Source: Saccharomycopsis fibuligera x Saccharomycopsis cf. fibuligera
Taxonomy: Eukaryota; Ascomycota; Saccharomycetes; Ascoideales; Saccharomycopsidaceae
Assembly: GCA_001936135.1 (NCBI GenBank)
Contig: CP012817.1
Span: forward strand, 372,001-436,000
Direction of reading: 5' to 3'
DNA length: 64,000 nucleotides
Each line of letters begins with the position of its first letter. Position 1 is the first letter of the stretch. The position numbers were made by a program, and so were the translations under genes. Shown here piece after piece: positions 10,265 to 20,702 of this stretch. The notes beneath the pieces were generated by a model, which was not told the origin of the DNA, ran no database searches, and saw only the letters and a list, made by a program, of their open reading frames with translations.

Positions 10265-12460
10265 ATGGTGACGGTATCAAACCATTACTTGTCTCCCGGC
10301 CTCACCCGCAAAAAATCCCCGGAGCCAGTGCTGTCGGTTGAGCCGCTTTCCAGATCATCTGGTTCTGGCTCTGGTTCTGGTTCTGGCTCTGGCTCTGGCT
10401 CTGGCTCTGCTGCTGCCAGTCCAGGGTCTGATATTTCAAACATTTCCTCCAGCACCGCCATACAACATGACAGCAACAACAGCCAGCGGCACCAGCATCA
10501 CCACCCACATCAGCAAACGCTACTGCGCCACCGAAAACAACATCAGGAACAACAGCAGAAAACCTCAACAGCGACAGCGCTATCATCACCTGCTGTCTCT
10601 GCCGCCACCGGCGGCAGCGCCGGCGCCAGCAGTAACACCGCAATAGATGCCGCAAGCGGCCAGAGGTGTTCCAACTGCGGCACAAACAAGACTCCGTTAT
10701 GGCGCAGGGCCCCAGACGGTTCCCTCATATGCAACGCTTGCGGTTTGTACTACAAAGCAAATAACTGCCATCGCCCAGTGAACTTGAAAAGACCACCGCG
10801 CCTAATTAAAGTGAATCACGGTTGTTCTTCTCACAAACAGGGCAGCTGCAAAGGCGATGGCCGTTGCAACGGCACCGGTGGCGCGGCTGCTTGCAAAGGG
10901 TGCCCAGTATACAATAATCGAGTCATCATCACAAATAAACCGGAAAGCAACTCAGAACACGAAATAGATATTAACGCCGAAGAGCAAAAGGATTCGAGCC
11001 GTAAAAACATGTTGATAAAAAAAGAGATAAAAACTGACCATCGTGATGAAAGAAAAGCGAATACCAAAATCAATGCTACCGATAAAAATAACGTCAATGA
11101 TATGAACAACGCTTTGCGGGACCAAAATGATTCAGATGATGGGATAGTTGTCAAGGATGAAAGCCCCGAAGACAGTTCCGTGGCGATCGCTTGTGCTAAC
11201 TGTCAAACAACAATCACCCCATTATGGAGAAGAAATGACTTGGGCGAAACAATTTGCAATGCGTGTGGTTTATACTACAAGTTGCACGGCTGCCATAGAC
11301 CAATTAAGTTGAAGAGCGGTATTATCAAAAGAAGAAAAAGAGTTACTGCTGTTGCTGAGGGAAGCGCCAGTCCAGCTTCGCCAAAGCATGGCGCTGAGGA
11401 TTCTCTTGCTGCTGCTAGTAATAGCGCTGCTGAAAGTATAAAAGGCAATATTTCTAATTCGTCTCCGTCTCCGTCAGTGTTAAAGCAGTCTTCAACAACT
11501 AGTGAGCCGGCTACGTCGATGATAAGAAAAAGATCAACAGAAAATATTTTTGATGATTACAGATCTCATACTCTCGAAGGCGGGAAAGATATCAACAACG
11601 AACTTAACAGCAACAACAGTAACAATAATAAAAAGCAAAGACTTTACACCTCAGTTTCTGATCCTAATTCTCCAGTGCTAGAATCTGCCGAAGCTTCAAT
11701 CAATAAAAACACACCTGTTTTTACTTTGCCTCACATGAAAGATCGCCAAGTTGCTGGTAATCATAATACTAATAATACTAAAAATACCAATAATACTAAT
11801 ATTGACAATTGCTTAAATCTTTATCAAGAAACGGAAAAGCCAAGCTTACCTCCATTAAATTTGATGGTGCCTGACGAAAGATTTAATGATCAAGCACGCC
11901 AATATGGCAGTAATGGGAATATTACTAGCAGTGGCAACAACAGCGGTTTTGCTACTGCACCTTACAAACTTCCTGCACTTCAATCCGCTGCATCGTTTAA
12001 CCCATATGCCAATATTGGTGAACCTGCTAGGTATTCTGCTTCTGTTACTAACTCTAATACGCTTCCACCGCTTCCATCGCTTAATCCAATCTCCACCAAG
12101 TACTCAACCTATTCTCCAAGTCAAGGTCAAAATATTAAACTTCCACCATTGAATGCTCCAAATAAAAATTCCCATGATTACAATAGCCATGATAGTTACA
12201 GTTTGCATTATTATAGAGAAAGAGACCAGTATCCTCCGCTACCGACAAACCGTGTTCCACATGCTGCAACTGCTGCAAGTGGTTTCAATTCTGCTCAAGG
12301 TTTCACTGCAATGGAGGAAAAGAAAACCAATCATCCAGTCAGTGCGTCTTCTTCTGCTTCCGGAAATGGTACTGGTGCTGCTCAAGGTTCTGCAAATAGA
12401 GGTCACTTGAGTATCAATTCATTATTAAACAATGCTTCACGCTCTGGCCCAGAACAGTAG
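10265..12460 (+). CDS. SFU1: Iron-responsive GATA repressor, SFU1/SREA/Fep1 type
   Basis: Predicted 731 aa with two GATA zinc fingers: [14 protein letters not shown]...CNACG at ~135-160 and [14 protein letters not shown]...CNACG at ~310-335. Between them, near residues 195-214, lies the diagnostic cysteine-rich region CX5CX8CX2C (CKGDGRC, then a CKGC pair). Two fingers with this Cys motif define the fungal repressors of iron-uptake genes (Candida Sfu1, Aspergillus SreA, S. pombe Fep1). Single-finger nitrogen GATA factors lack the motif. The second finger is followed by a basic stretch (KRRKR). The N-terminus has a Ser-Gly dipeptide repeat and His/Gln-rich stretches. The C-terminal ~350 residues are Asn/Ser/Pro-rich with recurring LPPL motifs. 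In the family, iron-sulfur binding at the Cys region couples DNA binding to iron supply. The GATA call is certain; the iron role is inferred from the architecture. Confidence 0.9.
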   Translation: MVTVSNHYLSPGLTRKKSPEPVLSVEPLSRSSGSGSGSGSGSGSGSGSAAASPGSDISNISSSTAIQHDSNNSQRHQHHHPHQQTLLRHRKQHQEQQQKTSTATALSSPAVSAATGGSAGASSNTAIDAASGQRCSNCGTNKTPLWRRAPDGSLICNACGLYYKANNCHRPVNLKRPPRLIKVNHGCSSHKQGSCKGDGRCNGTGGAAACKGCPVYNNRVIITNKPESNSEHEIDINAEEQKDSSRKNMLIKKEIKTDHRDERKANTKINATDKNNVNDMNNALRDQNDSDDGIVVKDESPEDSSVAIACANCQTTITPLWRRNDLGETICNACGLYYKLHGCHRPIKLKSGIIKRRKRVTAVAEGSASPASPKHGAEDSLAAASNSAAESIKGNISNSSPSPSVLKQSSTTSEPATSMIRKRSTENIFDDYRSHTLEGGKDINNELNSNNSNNNKKQRLYTSVSDPNSPVLESAEASINKNTPVFTLPHMKDRQVAGNHNTNNTKNTNNTNIDNCLNLYQETEKPSLPPLNLMVPDERFNDQARQYGSNGNITSSGNNSGFATAPYKLPALQSAASFNPYANIGEPARYSASVTNSNTLPPLPSLNPISTKYSTYSPSQGQNIKLPPLNAPNKNSHDYNSHDSYSLHYYRERDQYPPLPTNRVPHAATAASGFNSAQGFTAMEEKKTNHPVSASSSASGNGTGAAQGSANRGHLSINSLLNNASRSGPEQ

Positions 12461-13423
12461 TCGTACACCATATGTTATTGTTGTTTTTTATTGTGATTTT
12501 TTCTTGCATCTTAAATATTGCTTATACTATACTCTTTACTAGTTGCTCATATTCCCAATTTTTATTTATTTATTTACTTTTTTTATTTATTTTCCTTGTC
12601 ATTTTCAAACCATCATAATTTCCTATCAAGCATTTTGACCTCCTTTCTTTCCCTTTTAAATTCCTTGCTGTGATTTATCACCACTACATTTTTTTTACGA
12701 ACAAATAGTGATACTGGATTGCTATTTGTGGACCGTTTCATTTTCAAAAAAATCTTTATCTTTTTTAACCCTATTTTTATTATCCTCGTGTTATTATTGT
12801 TATCTGCTATATAGGCATATTTACGAATCGAAATGAACTCCCCCAATTTTTCAACTAAACAAATCAAACGAATTAATTGCGTTTTGCTTTTGCAATGTCA
12901 TCCCAATAAGAACTGTATCAAACGCAGAAAATGTGAATGCAGTTAAAAGGTTTGCTACCCTCGGAAACATCTTCAATGCACGTGGCAAGTAAGGTCCGAC
13001 CGCATCACGGTTTTGACAACAGAACGAAAAAGTAAAACTTGTCAACATTTACAAGAATTGGGAAAACGCCAGGCACGGTTGGTGAGTGGTATTAATTGCA
13101 GTAAGATCAGAACCAGACGGTAAGAGCCAGTTAGGAATTTGACTCACCAACAATTAGAATTGATTAGGGGCTTGTTTTGGTTAAACCTTTTACTTGCTTA
13201 TTGTTACTCAACAAAATTAACGTCGTCAAAGAGAAACTACAACAACGAATTGCAGTAATTAGTTCATCATCCAAGCAGCAAACTGAATTGAATTGAACAA
13301 AAGGTAGTTAGATTCAACTAACTTCAGGACAGCAGTTCAAATTTCAAAACGTATTAATTACATACACAACATAACAAATTACATATACAACATAGCACGC
13401 AACACAGAATTCACAGAACTAAA
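12461..13423. other. Intergenic: SFU1 3' flank and SEC28 promoter
   Basis: AT-rich spacer. T-rich and TATTTAT-rich sequence right after SFU1 probably holds its 3' end. A CACGTGGC element (12979-12986) lies about 440 bp before SEC28. An AACTAAC-TTCAG sequence near 13318 looks like an acceptor, but I find no convincing donor. No gene seen. Confidence 0.5.
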
Positions 13424-14389
13424 ATGGCAGACTCTGAAGAACTTTATTCCATCCGCGCTCCATTCTACTCTGGTCAATATGACCAAGTAATTGACCATCA
13501 TGATTTCGATAGCGTTTCAGCGCAAGCCAAACAATATATCATTCGTTCATACTTGGCACTCGGCAAATTTGATGAAGCCATTAGTCTTGCTGAAACCGAG
13601 GCAGGATCTGCTAATGACGCCTCATTTGAAGTGCTTGCTCAGTACGCTAAGTATGCTCAGGGTGACAAGAGTGCCATTTCAGCATTGCAATCACTCGTTC
13701 AAAATAATAATAGAAGCACTGATGCCTTGGTGAGTCAAATCATCGGCGCAGTGTTCTTAGTAAAAGAGAACCAAGATTATGAAGGTGCTTTGAACTTACT
13801 TTTGCAAAACTTGAATTTGCAAAATCATGATGAATTGAATTTGGAGGTATACTCACTAGTGGTACAACTTTATCTTTTACTGAATCAATTCAACCAAGCA
13901 AAACTGTTTTTGAAAAAGTTTTCCCAATTGAACATTAATGATTCTGTGGTTTACAATTATGCTGATTCGTTGGTTAGTTTATTACAAGGTGGACAAACTG
14001 CCAATCAGCATGTGTTTTATTTTTTTGAAGAAATTTCCCACTCTAGCAAATCGTTGAAGAACTTGGTGTACTTATTAGTTATTCATTTAGTGTTGAATCA
14101 TTTTCCCGAATCTTTGCAAATCATTGAGCAAGTGGATGAGTTGGCTAACGTCGATGGTGCTGAATCTGGTGCTGCTGCTCTTGTAAATAATGAACATTAT
14201 TCAACTTACTTGATTAACAAGTATAAAGTGTTATTAATCAATAATGAACATGAAGCGGCTGCAAAGTTACTCAACGAGGAAATATTGACTGCCGCTGGCC
14301 CAAACCATCCGTTTGTTATAGATTATAACGAAAAACAGCAGTTGTTTGATGAAGTTGTTGCTAAGTATGCCAAACAAATTGTCAATTGA
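13424..14389 (+). CDS. SEC28: Coatomer epsilon subunit
   Basis: Predicted 321 aa, close to the usual size of epsilon-COP (~300 aa). The start MADSEELYSIRAPFYSGQYD gives the N-terminal helix pair typical of the family (Ser/Glu, then LF.IRN.FY.G.YQ in other species). The rest is made of TPR-like helical pairs, for example AKQYIIRSYLALGKFDEAIS at ~37-56, EVYSLVVQLYLLLNQFNQAK at ~143-162, and YSTYLINKYKVLLINNEHEA in the C-terminal part. Epsilon-COP stabilises alpha-COP in the COPI coat, which carries retrograde Golgi-to-ER traffic. The identification rests on helical pattern and length plus the N-terminal motif. The CTG codon in LYLL(CTG)NQF aligns with a position that is often Leu in TPR proteins. 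Confidence 0.85.
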   Translation: MADSEELYSIRAPFYSGQYDQVIDHHDFDSVSAQAKQYIIRSYLALGKFDEAISLAETEAGSANDASFEVLAQYAKYAQGDKSAISALQSLVQNNNRSTDALVSQIIGAVFLVKENQDYEGALNLLLQNLNLQNHDELNLEVYSLVVQLYLLLNQFNQAKLFLKKFSQLNINDSVVYNYADSLVSLLQGGQTANQHVFYFFEEISHSSKSLKNLVYLLVIHLVLNHFPESLQIIEQVDELANVDGAESGAAALVNNEHYSTYLINKYKVLLINNEHEAAAKLLNEEILTAAGPNHPFVIDYNEKQQLFDEVVAKYAKQIVN

Positions 14390-14906
14390 AAAAGAAAGAA
14401 GCAAAAAGATGGTGGATTGTATAGTATAGTATAAACTCGGTGTTTTTGTTTATTTATAAATTTTTAAAAATAAATGTATTTGTTTTAAGACAAAATAGAT
14501 AGACTGGAAATTACTCTTGAGTAAAATAGTCGACGAACCACCTGCTATTTTTTTTACTGTCCAGAAAAATGTTAATCAGTCTGCATTCAATACCTCCAAT
14601 TTTTCAATTCTTTGTAAAGCTATGCTACACAAACACGATGTTAGGATATATTCGCAGCGCCAAACTTCAACCACAAACGACAAATAGTTACAGAAAGTAA
14701 GCGATCAGTTGGCTATCTCCACCTCTACAATAATTGTCAAATCAGGGTAAAGTTCATTTGTAAAAATTGAGACTATGAACAGGAAGTACGTATGTACAAA
14801 TAATGACCACTTATTATAAAAAAGGCAAGGAGAGGAAGGAGTATAACAGAAAAAAAAAGGATACCAACATGCAGGTCAAGAAACATCGCTTATTCTGTCT
14901 GCTTTA
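14390..14906. other. Convergent 3' spacer, SEC28 / MRPL49
   Basis: 517 bp between convergent genes, AT-rich with TATAGTATAGTATA and TTTATAAATTTTTAAAAATAAA-like 3'-end signals just after SEC28. No gene seen. Confidence 0.5.
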
Positions 14907-15485
14907 CTATAGCTGCAAATTCAAATCAGAGATTCTTATTACGGTTTTCTTGTGCTTGACCAACGTTCTTCTATCTTTTCTACATCTTTGTTTTTCAAAG
15001 ACTTTAGTTCTAGCCTTATTTTTTGTCTTCTCAATAACGGTGCCCTCGATATTTAACAATTTTTCCAAAATCGGTTTAGCTTCCGGATCTGATGGTGGAT
15101 AAAAGACAAAATCTCTAGAACCGATACTAACAATGTCGTTGAACTTGATTACTGAACCAATGTCAACATTTTTCAAATTGTGCGGAAGTGTAAGTTTATC
15201 ACCGGCGGTGATCAAGTATGGTTTATTGAAGATCTTGATAGTAGCATATAAGTTGCTTTTTGGTACAAGTTTGAAAGGGGAGAGATCATAGGTTTGGCCC
15301 TTGAGCGTTATGACAGCGTCTTTGATTGTGCTATTGGTGGTGCTTGGTGGTTGTGTTGTGGTAGATGCTGCTGCTGCTGCTGCTGTTTGGTTGGATGCCA
15401 ATACGCTGGAATGCACAGAACGCACACCAGCAAAACGCTTGAGAATGCTGTTAGCGTAGGTTGGTCTTAAGGTTCTTTGGAACAT
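14907..15485 (-). CDS. MRPL49: Mitochondrial large ribosomal subunit protein bL21m
   Basis: Predicted 192 aa from the ATG at 15485. An in-frame ATG 17 codons upstream is less likely, because MFQRTLRPTYANSILKRFAG gives a typical Arg-rich mitochondrial presequence directly. Residues ~45-65 are an Ala/Thr-rich linker. The L21 domain follows: YATIKIFNKPYLITAGDKLT, DVGSVIKFNDIVSIGSRDF-like sequence, and a C-terminus with RTKVFEKQRCRKDRRTLVKH and TVIRI. That last motif matches the bL21 pattern of K.R..RR..GHRQ..T.I.I. The protein is a structural component of the mitochondrial 54S subunit. It shares a divergent promoter with BCY1. Confidence 0.88.
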   Translation of the reverse strand: MFQRTLRPTYANSILKRFAGVRSVHSSVLASNQTAAAAAASTTTQPPSTTNSTIKDAVITLKGQTYDLSPFKLVPKSNLYATIKIFNKPYLITAGDKLTLPHNLKNVDIGSVIKFNDIVSIGSRDFVFYPPSDPEAKPILEKLLNIEGTVIEKTKNKARTKVFEKQRCRKDRRTLVKHKKTVIRISDLNLQL

Positions 15486-16154
15486 GGTTGGTAGGTGGTG
15501 TGTACCTCTGCTGTGTTGAGTATCCTTCTGATCCACTCTATGCTCTCTTTACTCGTCACTATTGTATTTGGATGTTCATTTTTTTTTTCTGAATTTTCTG
15601 AAGTTTTGACTTTTCATTTTTTCTGCCTTCGATTACAAAACTGTTACATAATACAAATTGATATTACATAATAAAGGACGACAGCATATCAGCTGACTTA
15701 ACATGTCACCCGGACCTTCTGGACAGCCTGAAACTGTCTTCTCATCACACTGCACAGCGTTCACTCACTGAGCAGTCGCAACTGTAGAGTAGCACTTGTT
15801 TCCTTGCCATCGTCCCTGTCGCACTTGCACTTGTACTCCTGGGTCACTAAACAAACCACACCTCATTTTTCAGCTGCCTACAATTCAATTCTTTTTATCC
15901 TATCACTCAATTTTTCAGCTTGTGTCTTAAAATTGCACTTCGGGACGACAATTTCTGTTTCTGTTCTATATTGCCACTTCATTTGCCCGCTCCTTTCCCC
16001 TTGTTTCTTTACTTGCGCAAGTGCTCCAATCCAATCTTTCCATTTGGCGTGTGTCAATTGAGTTGACTGAAACTAGACACTTTTTGCCATTACTATCAGC
16101 GACTAAACATAAACATATTGAAAGCACCAAACCGATAAACATAAATAAACAAAA
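15486..16154. promoter_or_regulatory. Divergent promoter, MRPL49 / BCY1
   Basis: About 670 bp between divergent starts, T/C-rich on the plus strand towards BCY1. It contains CACCCGG at ~15706 (half of a Reb1-like site, weak). No gene seen; the short reading frames are pyrimidine-tract artefacts. Confidence 0.5.
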
Positions 16155-17498
16155 ATGTCTTTGCCAAAAGAATACATTGAAGAACTCAATTTGTTGAACA
16201 AAAAAATATCCCAAGACCAACCGAAAGACGTCATTGAATACTGTGCCGCTCATTTCAACAACAGATTAAGCACTAGAAGAAACCAGCCATTCAGAAACCC
16301 TAGCGTATCTCATCACGGCTCGGCTAACTCCGGAGCCCCCTTTTTTAAATCTCCATTTGCTAGTAATGATCCTCATGCTACCTTATCTGAAGATCCTCAC
16401 TCTAGTCCAAATTACATTGAAGGTGGTGACGATGACAATGGTGAACCTAATCAGCAATCACAACACGATAGCGATAATGATAGTGGCCCTGGCGGTCCTA
16501 CAGCTGGTGATAGCCAGGATCCAGCAAGCTCACTATTCAAAAACAGTTTTGTTGGGGGTTCTGATGCTCATAACAATGATGAAGCCCGTAGACTCAGAGA
16601 CCAAAATTCACGATTCAAGTCATCCGCCATCCCAAGTACATTCAATGCATTTAGAAGACCTTCAGTTTCTGCGGAAACTCTTAACCCTAACAGTTTTCAA
16701 AATGACGATTGGAAACCTCCAGTGCATGATTTGACTCCTGAACAATTGTCTAGATTGAATAAATCCATTGTGAAGAATTTCCTTTTCAGCAATTTGGAAG
16801 ATGATGCTTTGAATACTGTGTTGCATGCACTACAAGAAAAATCATTTGCTAAAGATTCTACCATTATTAAACAAGGTGATGAAGGTGATTTCTTTTATTT
16901 AATCGAACGAGGTGAAGTGGCATTTTACGTTAATGATAAATTTGTCTCTAGTGCAAGTACCGGTGCATCGTTTGGTGAATTAGCATTAATGTACAATTCT
17001 GCTAGAGCCGCAACCGTTAAAGCTAAAACTGATGTCATTGTATGGGCATTAGATCGTTTAACGTTTAGAAGAATTTTACTTGAAGTCACTGCTAAGAAGA
17101 GATTGATGTATGAAGAATTCTTAAAAGATGTTAAAATCTTGTCGGATTTATCGTCATATCAAAGAAGCAAGTTGGCAGACGCATTGCATACAGAAGTATA
17201 TCCACCAAATAGTACAATTGTCGAAGAAGGTGCTGTTGGTGAAAATTTCTACTTGATTGAAAGTGGTACAGCCGAAATTTATAAGAACAATGAAGGTTAC
17301 ATTGGTAGTATATCTAAAGGCGACTATTTTGGGGAAATTGCCTTGCTCAATGATTTACCAAGACAAGCTAGTGTTAAAGCTAAAACTACGGTTAAAGTGG
17401 CCACTTTGGGTAAGAGTGGGTTCCAAAGATTATTAGGTCCAGTGGTTGAAGTATTGAAAGCCCAAGATCCAAGAAAGCAAGAAAACATTGTGGCTTGA
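16155..17498 (+). CDS. BCY1: cAMP-dependent protein kinase regulatory subunit
   Basis: Predicted 447 aa (S. cerevisiae Bcy1 is 416). The N-terminal helix pair (LPKEYIEELNLLNKKI, QPKDVIEYCAAHFNNRL) is the RIIalpha-type dimerisation/docking domain. An acidic Ser/Asn linker leads to the pseudosubstrate/substrate-like inhibitory site RRPSV at ~167-171; as it has Ser, it is probably a phosphorylatable type II site. Two cyclic-nucleotide-binding domains follow, each with its phosphate-binding cassette: FGELALMYNSARAATV at ~275-290 and FGEIALLNDLPRQASV at ~392-407. Both cassettes keep the Glu and Arg needed for cAMP. Bcy1 holds PKA inactive until cAMP rises, linking glucose signalling to growth and morphogenesis. 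No CTG codon is present in the frame. Confidence 0.97.
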   Translation: MSLPKEYIEELNLLNKKISQDQPKDVIEYCAAHFNNRLSTRRNQPFRNPSVSHHGSANSGAPFFKSPFASNDPHATLSEDPHSSPNYIEGGDDDNGEPNQQSQHDSDNDSGPGGPTAGDSQDPASSLFKNSFVGGSDAHNNDEARRLRDQNSRFKSSAIPSTFNAFRRPSVSAETLNPNSFQNDDWKPPVHDLTPEQLSRLNKSIVKNFLFSNLEDDALNTVLHALQEKSFAKDSTIIKQGDEGDFFYLIERGEVAFYVNDKFVSSASTGASFGELALMYNSARAATVKAKTDVIVWALDRLTFRRILLEVTAKKRLMYEEFLKDVKILSDLSSYQRSKLADALHTEVYPPNSTIVEEGAVGENFYLIESGTAEIYKNNEGYIGSISKGDYFGEIALLNDLPRQASVKAKTTVKVATLGKSGFQRLLGPVVEVLKAQDPRKQENIVA

Positions 17499-18382
17499 TG
17501 GTGACAGTAATGATAAACAACAACAACGACAATAAAAATAACAACAAAAAAAAAAAAGAAAAAAAAAAATAACAGAAACAATTACAATATTAATTATAAT
17601 AGTAGCAATAACAAATTTTTAATAATGATGATAATAACGGGTTAGTTATGTAATAAACCTTTGCTTTTGATTTTATTTTTTCTTACCTTTCTCTGTCTTT
17701 TTTTATTTTGTAATTACTTTAGCCTGGTTTTTTTCTACTTTCAGTTTCCTTAACTTTTCGTCTTTTGCTTTTTGAAAACTTTTTCAACTTTTTGTATCCT
17801 TTTTGTCTATTTTCTGTCCAATTTTTTTCTAATGTTACTTATTAACTAGTATTTGTATTTAGTAATTATCGAGTATTATCTATTGCTAGTTCTATTTATC
17901 CTACAAATATATCTGACGCATAGTGCGTAAGCCAACCAATCGCATTTTTGTTTGTAACTTTTTTCATTATATCTGAATTTAGAATGATTTTGTTTTATTC
18001 TTTTTTATTTGTCTAGTTTATATTCATTTAGCCATTGCGAAATCTTACTTGGTCTTGTTTTGTCTGGCGTGCGTCCTTTTTGAAAGAAAAACCCCAAGTG
18101 CACAGATAAGTTTTCTTTGCTCTATTTATTTGTTATCTTTATCGTTGCAAGTCAGTGTATAGTACAGTTAATTAATTATACTCCTGTTCTGTAATGCTTT
18201 TTTGTTTAGCCAAATTTGCGATAACCAACTACATGTTGTGTACGGTTTCGGCAAAATTATCCTACAGAAAAAAATGTTTTCAACATTGGATACACGTTTA
18301 AATAATAATTCAAAAAGCATAACATGATTTGCACTTTTTAAAAAAGGTAAGATAGAAAGTCATTAGACAGAACAAACGTAAG

Positions 18383-18461
<79 letters not shown>

Positions 18462-18466
18462 CAATG

Positions 18467-18497
<31 letters not shown>

Positions 18498-18821
18498 CCG
18501 AAATTTTGATTCTATACATAACATCAAATGTTAAATGATAACAAAATTAAACAATATGTTTACATGTCGGCTTGTCCTATGTTAGAACATTTGTTAATAA
18601 TAATGCGTAAAGACAATTTCGGCTAATTTCTGAATAGTACATAGTGCTATTAGTTGACATTAACAGACATTAAGTATGCTTTATGTTCATGGATGATGCT
18701 ACAGAAACTATCAGACTAGCTAATAATTTTCCGAGCCATACTTGTTATTATTTGCTTTTTTTGTCCTTTTCTAATTTCAATTTGATGATTCATTTCCAAT
18801 TGATAAATTTAATTGATAAAT
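17499..18821. other. Convergent 3' spacer, BCY1 / complex I subunit, with AAT microsatellite
   Basis: 1.3 kb of AT-rich sequence between convergent genes. An AAC/A-rich patch follows the BCY1 stop. A long AAT microsatellite lies at 18383-18496. I see no convincing coding or RNA gene, although the spacer is long for this genome. Confidence 0.5.
18383..18496. repeat. AAT trinucleotide microsatellite
   Basis: Pure AAT/ATA repeat for about 70 bp, then an imperfect continuation (GATAATGACAATGATAT) and a second pure block. Likely hypervariable in length. Confidence 0.9.
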
Positions 18822-19277
18822 TTAAGCACTTCCACCTTCAGCCTTGCCAGCCTCAATGATATTTTTATACTCGGCCTTAGCAAATTTCAAACCACAGTAA
18901 CCGCAGACATTTGGTCTTGGCTGATCCAAGTTGATAAAGACTTTTGGATGACCTTGGTGACGGCCCTTGTTACCATTACAAACAGCAATATTACCATGCT
19001 CAATGTATCTAATTGGCTGCTTATGGATCAACTCCATAGCAGAATATGGTCTAGGTTGCAAGTCAAGATCTTTTTGCAAGAATTTTGGATGGTCAATAGC
19101 ATCCTTTCTGAACATTTGAGAAGGACTCCAAGGAGAAACACGATTTGGAGCTGCTTGGTTGAATTCATTGGCATCAGCAATAGCACTGTCAGTGGTTTGG
19201 ACCTTGACTTTGGTGGAGTAACAACGCACCGAGGCGAGTCTTCTAGAAGCAACGCGCAATATGTTGTTGGAGGACAT
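18822..19277 (-). CDS. Mitochondrial complex I subunit, NDUFS6 (13 kDa) type
   Basis: Predicted 151 aa. The Arg/Ser-rich N-terminus (MSSNNILRVASRRLASVRCYS) is a mitochondrial presequence. The C-terminal zinc-binding CHCC domain has C100, H107/H110 (NGNKGRHQGHPKVFINLD) and the pair C125/C128 (CGYCGLKF), which matches NDUFS6. The family sits in the matrix arm of NADH:ubiquinone oxidoreductase, binds zinc and is needed for late assembly. Its presence means this yeast keeps, or recently kept, complex I, which Saccharomyces and its relatives have lost. A weaker alternative is a bare zf-CHCC protein outside the complex. The gene shares a short (323 bp) divergent promoter with the spliced membrane-protein gene. 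Confidence 0.88.
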   Translation of the reverse strand: MSSNNILRVASRRLASVRCYSTKVKVQTTDSAIADANEFNQAAPNRVSPWSPSQMFRKDAIDHPKFLQKDLDLQPRPYSAMELIHKQPIRYIEHGNIAVCNGNKGRHQGHPKVFINLDQPRPNVCGYCGLKFAKAEYKNIIEAGKAEGGSA

Positions 19278-19600
19278 TGTTGTTATTGTTTATGATATAC
19301 TGGCTAGGGATAATAATAAAAAGAATAACAATTATCGACAAGAAGTTTGCAAGTCCCACTAATCTATTTCTGCCTGTCTTTGGTGTTTATCGCTATTTTT
19401 TTATTCTGTTTCCTGTGGATTTGAATAATTATATTTTTCATTGGCTCACAGCAAGAGACCAGCGCACATAACTATCGAAGCTCTCTGGTTACACAAAAGG
19501 CAGCACATGCTTCTCCACGACTACAGACACCATCAGCACTGCAAAGAGACACCCTCCATGAAAGATGAGATCATAGGAGAAAGTCTAGCGTATAAATAAG
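19278..19600. promoter_or_regulatory. Divergent promoter, complex I subunit / membrane protein
   Basis: 323 bp between divergent starts. TATAAATA lies at 19591-19598, directly before the membrane-protein ATG, which is very close for a TATA box. Nothing else stands out. Confidence 0.45.
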
Positions 19601-20433
19601 ATGAAAGAATTGCTATTTAGAAACCAGCTGGATAAAGATCACCTGTTGCCTTTTTTCGTCATGGAGGACGTATACCGGAAACTGGAAATGGTCGGAGATA
19701 GCTACTACTTCGCCAGCATCGGGCTGTTGGTGGTGCAGTACATGTTGTCATTTGCCCATTTGCCCTTCGATACCATTTACAACCGACCACTAGTTGATAT
19801 AGTCTCATCATGTTTTGGCATAGTAAATGTATAACTTACACCACCTTTTTGTATTATTTTTTTAAAGTATCTTAGTTTTGCTAATTTGAAGCCCAGTGCA
19901 TAGTATGCTGCTTGCTCATCACTTATAGTGCAGAGACAATCCCCACAGAAACAGTACTATCACTTAATTATTTAACCTTGGGGCTGGAGACTGCTGGATC
20001 TGTTTTGTTTTTCATGGCCTTAGGGGCCATTTTCGCTGCTAATGAGCCAATGTACTACATCGCAAACGCCTACAGAGGCTACAATGCTCCAATAAAAGTA
20101 GGCATGACTCAGTATTTTAGAGCAATTTCTGTGGTCTCGTTTGTGCTTAGTTTGTTCCCCATCTTACTGTTGAGCAATCAAACAAGAAGAGTGGTTAAGA
20201 GTTTAAGAAAGAATCAGTATCGTTCAAGACAAGTAATGGAGATCAAATCTGGAAATAAAGGACGAGGGGAAGGGGAAGAAGCTGCGACCTGTGGAAGCAG
20301 CACCAGTTTGCTGAGCGCAAATAGAAGCTGGGATACCCTGGAAACGATGTTGGAAACTGTTACAGAAAAGGACAAGGATAAGGATGGAGGGGTAGAGGTT
20401 ACAGTGAGAAGGGTTGAAGGTAACAATTTTTAG
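19601..20433 (+). CDS. Probable spliced four-TM (possibly MARVEL-like) membrane protein
   Basis: Two open frames in tandem are best joined by one intron. Exon 1 is 19601-19822 (MKELLFRNQLDKD...), the donor is GTAAAT, there is a TGCTAAT branch-like motif near 19879, and the acceptor is CAG at 19894-19896; exon 2 is 19897-20433. All junctions are phase 0. A second donor (GTATAA at 19829) would add two residues. The product is about 252 aa with four hydrophobic segments: YYFASIGLLVVQYMLSFA, a segment spanning the splice junction, LTLGLETAGSVLFFMALGAI, and AISVVSFVLSLFPILLL. A Lys/Glu-rich cytosolic tail follows. The spacing of four helices recalls MARVEL proteins (Nce102-like), but I do not recognise a specific family. 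The branch and donor are weaker than in other introns of this window. Confidence 0.55.
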
Positions 20434-20702
20434 ACAATTCTAGTTATGGCAATAGTAATGCTAATAATGATATTCTATAGTACAGTAATAGTATAACAGT
20501 GATCAATGTTGGGAATGTGTAGTGTTTTTAGTAATATGTGATCGGCGCAAAACAAAACATCGAGATTGCGTCCCGTCAGCACCGAACAAGAAGAAGAGCG
20601 GCCATTGGAGAGAAGGGACAAAACAGGAGGCTATACAGTATAACATATATACTAACCAGATCATCAGTTAAGTAAAAAAAGTAACAATGCAAAGAAATAA
20701 AA

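Noticed and set aside
13311-13326. Acceptor-like AACTAAC-TTCAG before SEC28 (5' UTR intron)
   Set aside because: No GTATGT-type donor at a sensible distance. SEC28 reads completely without it.
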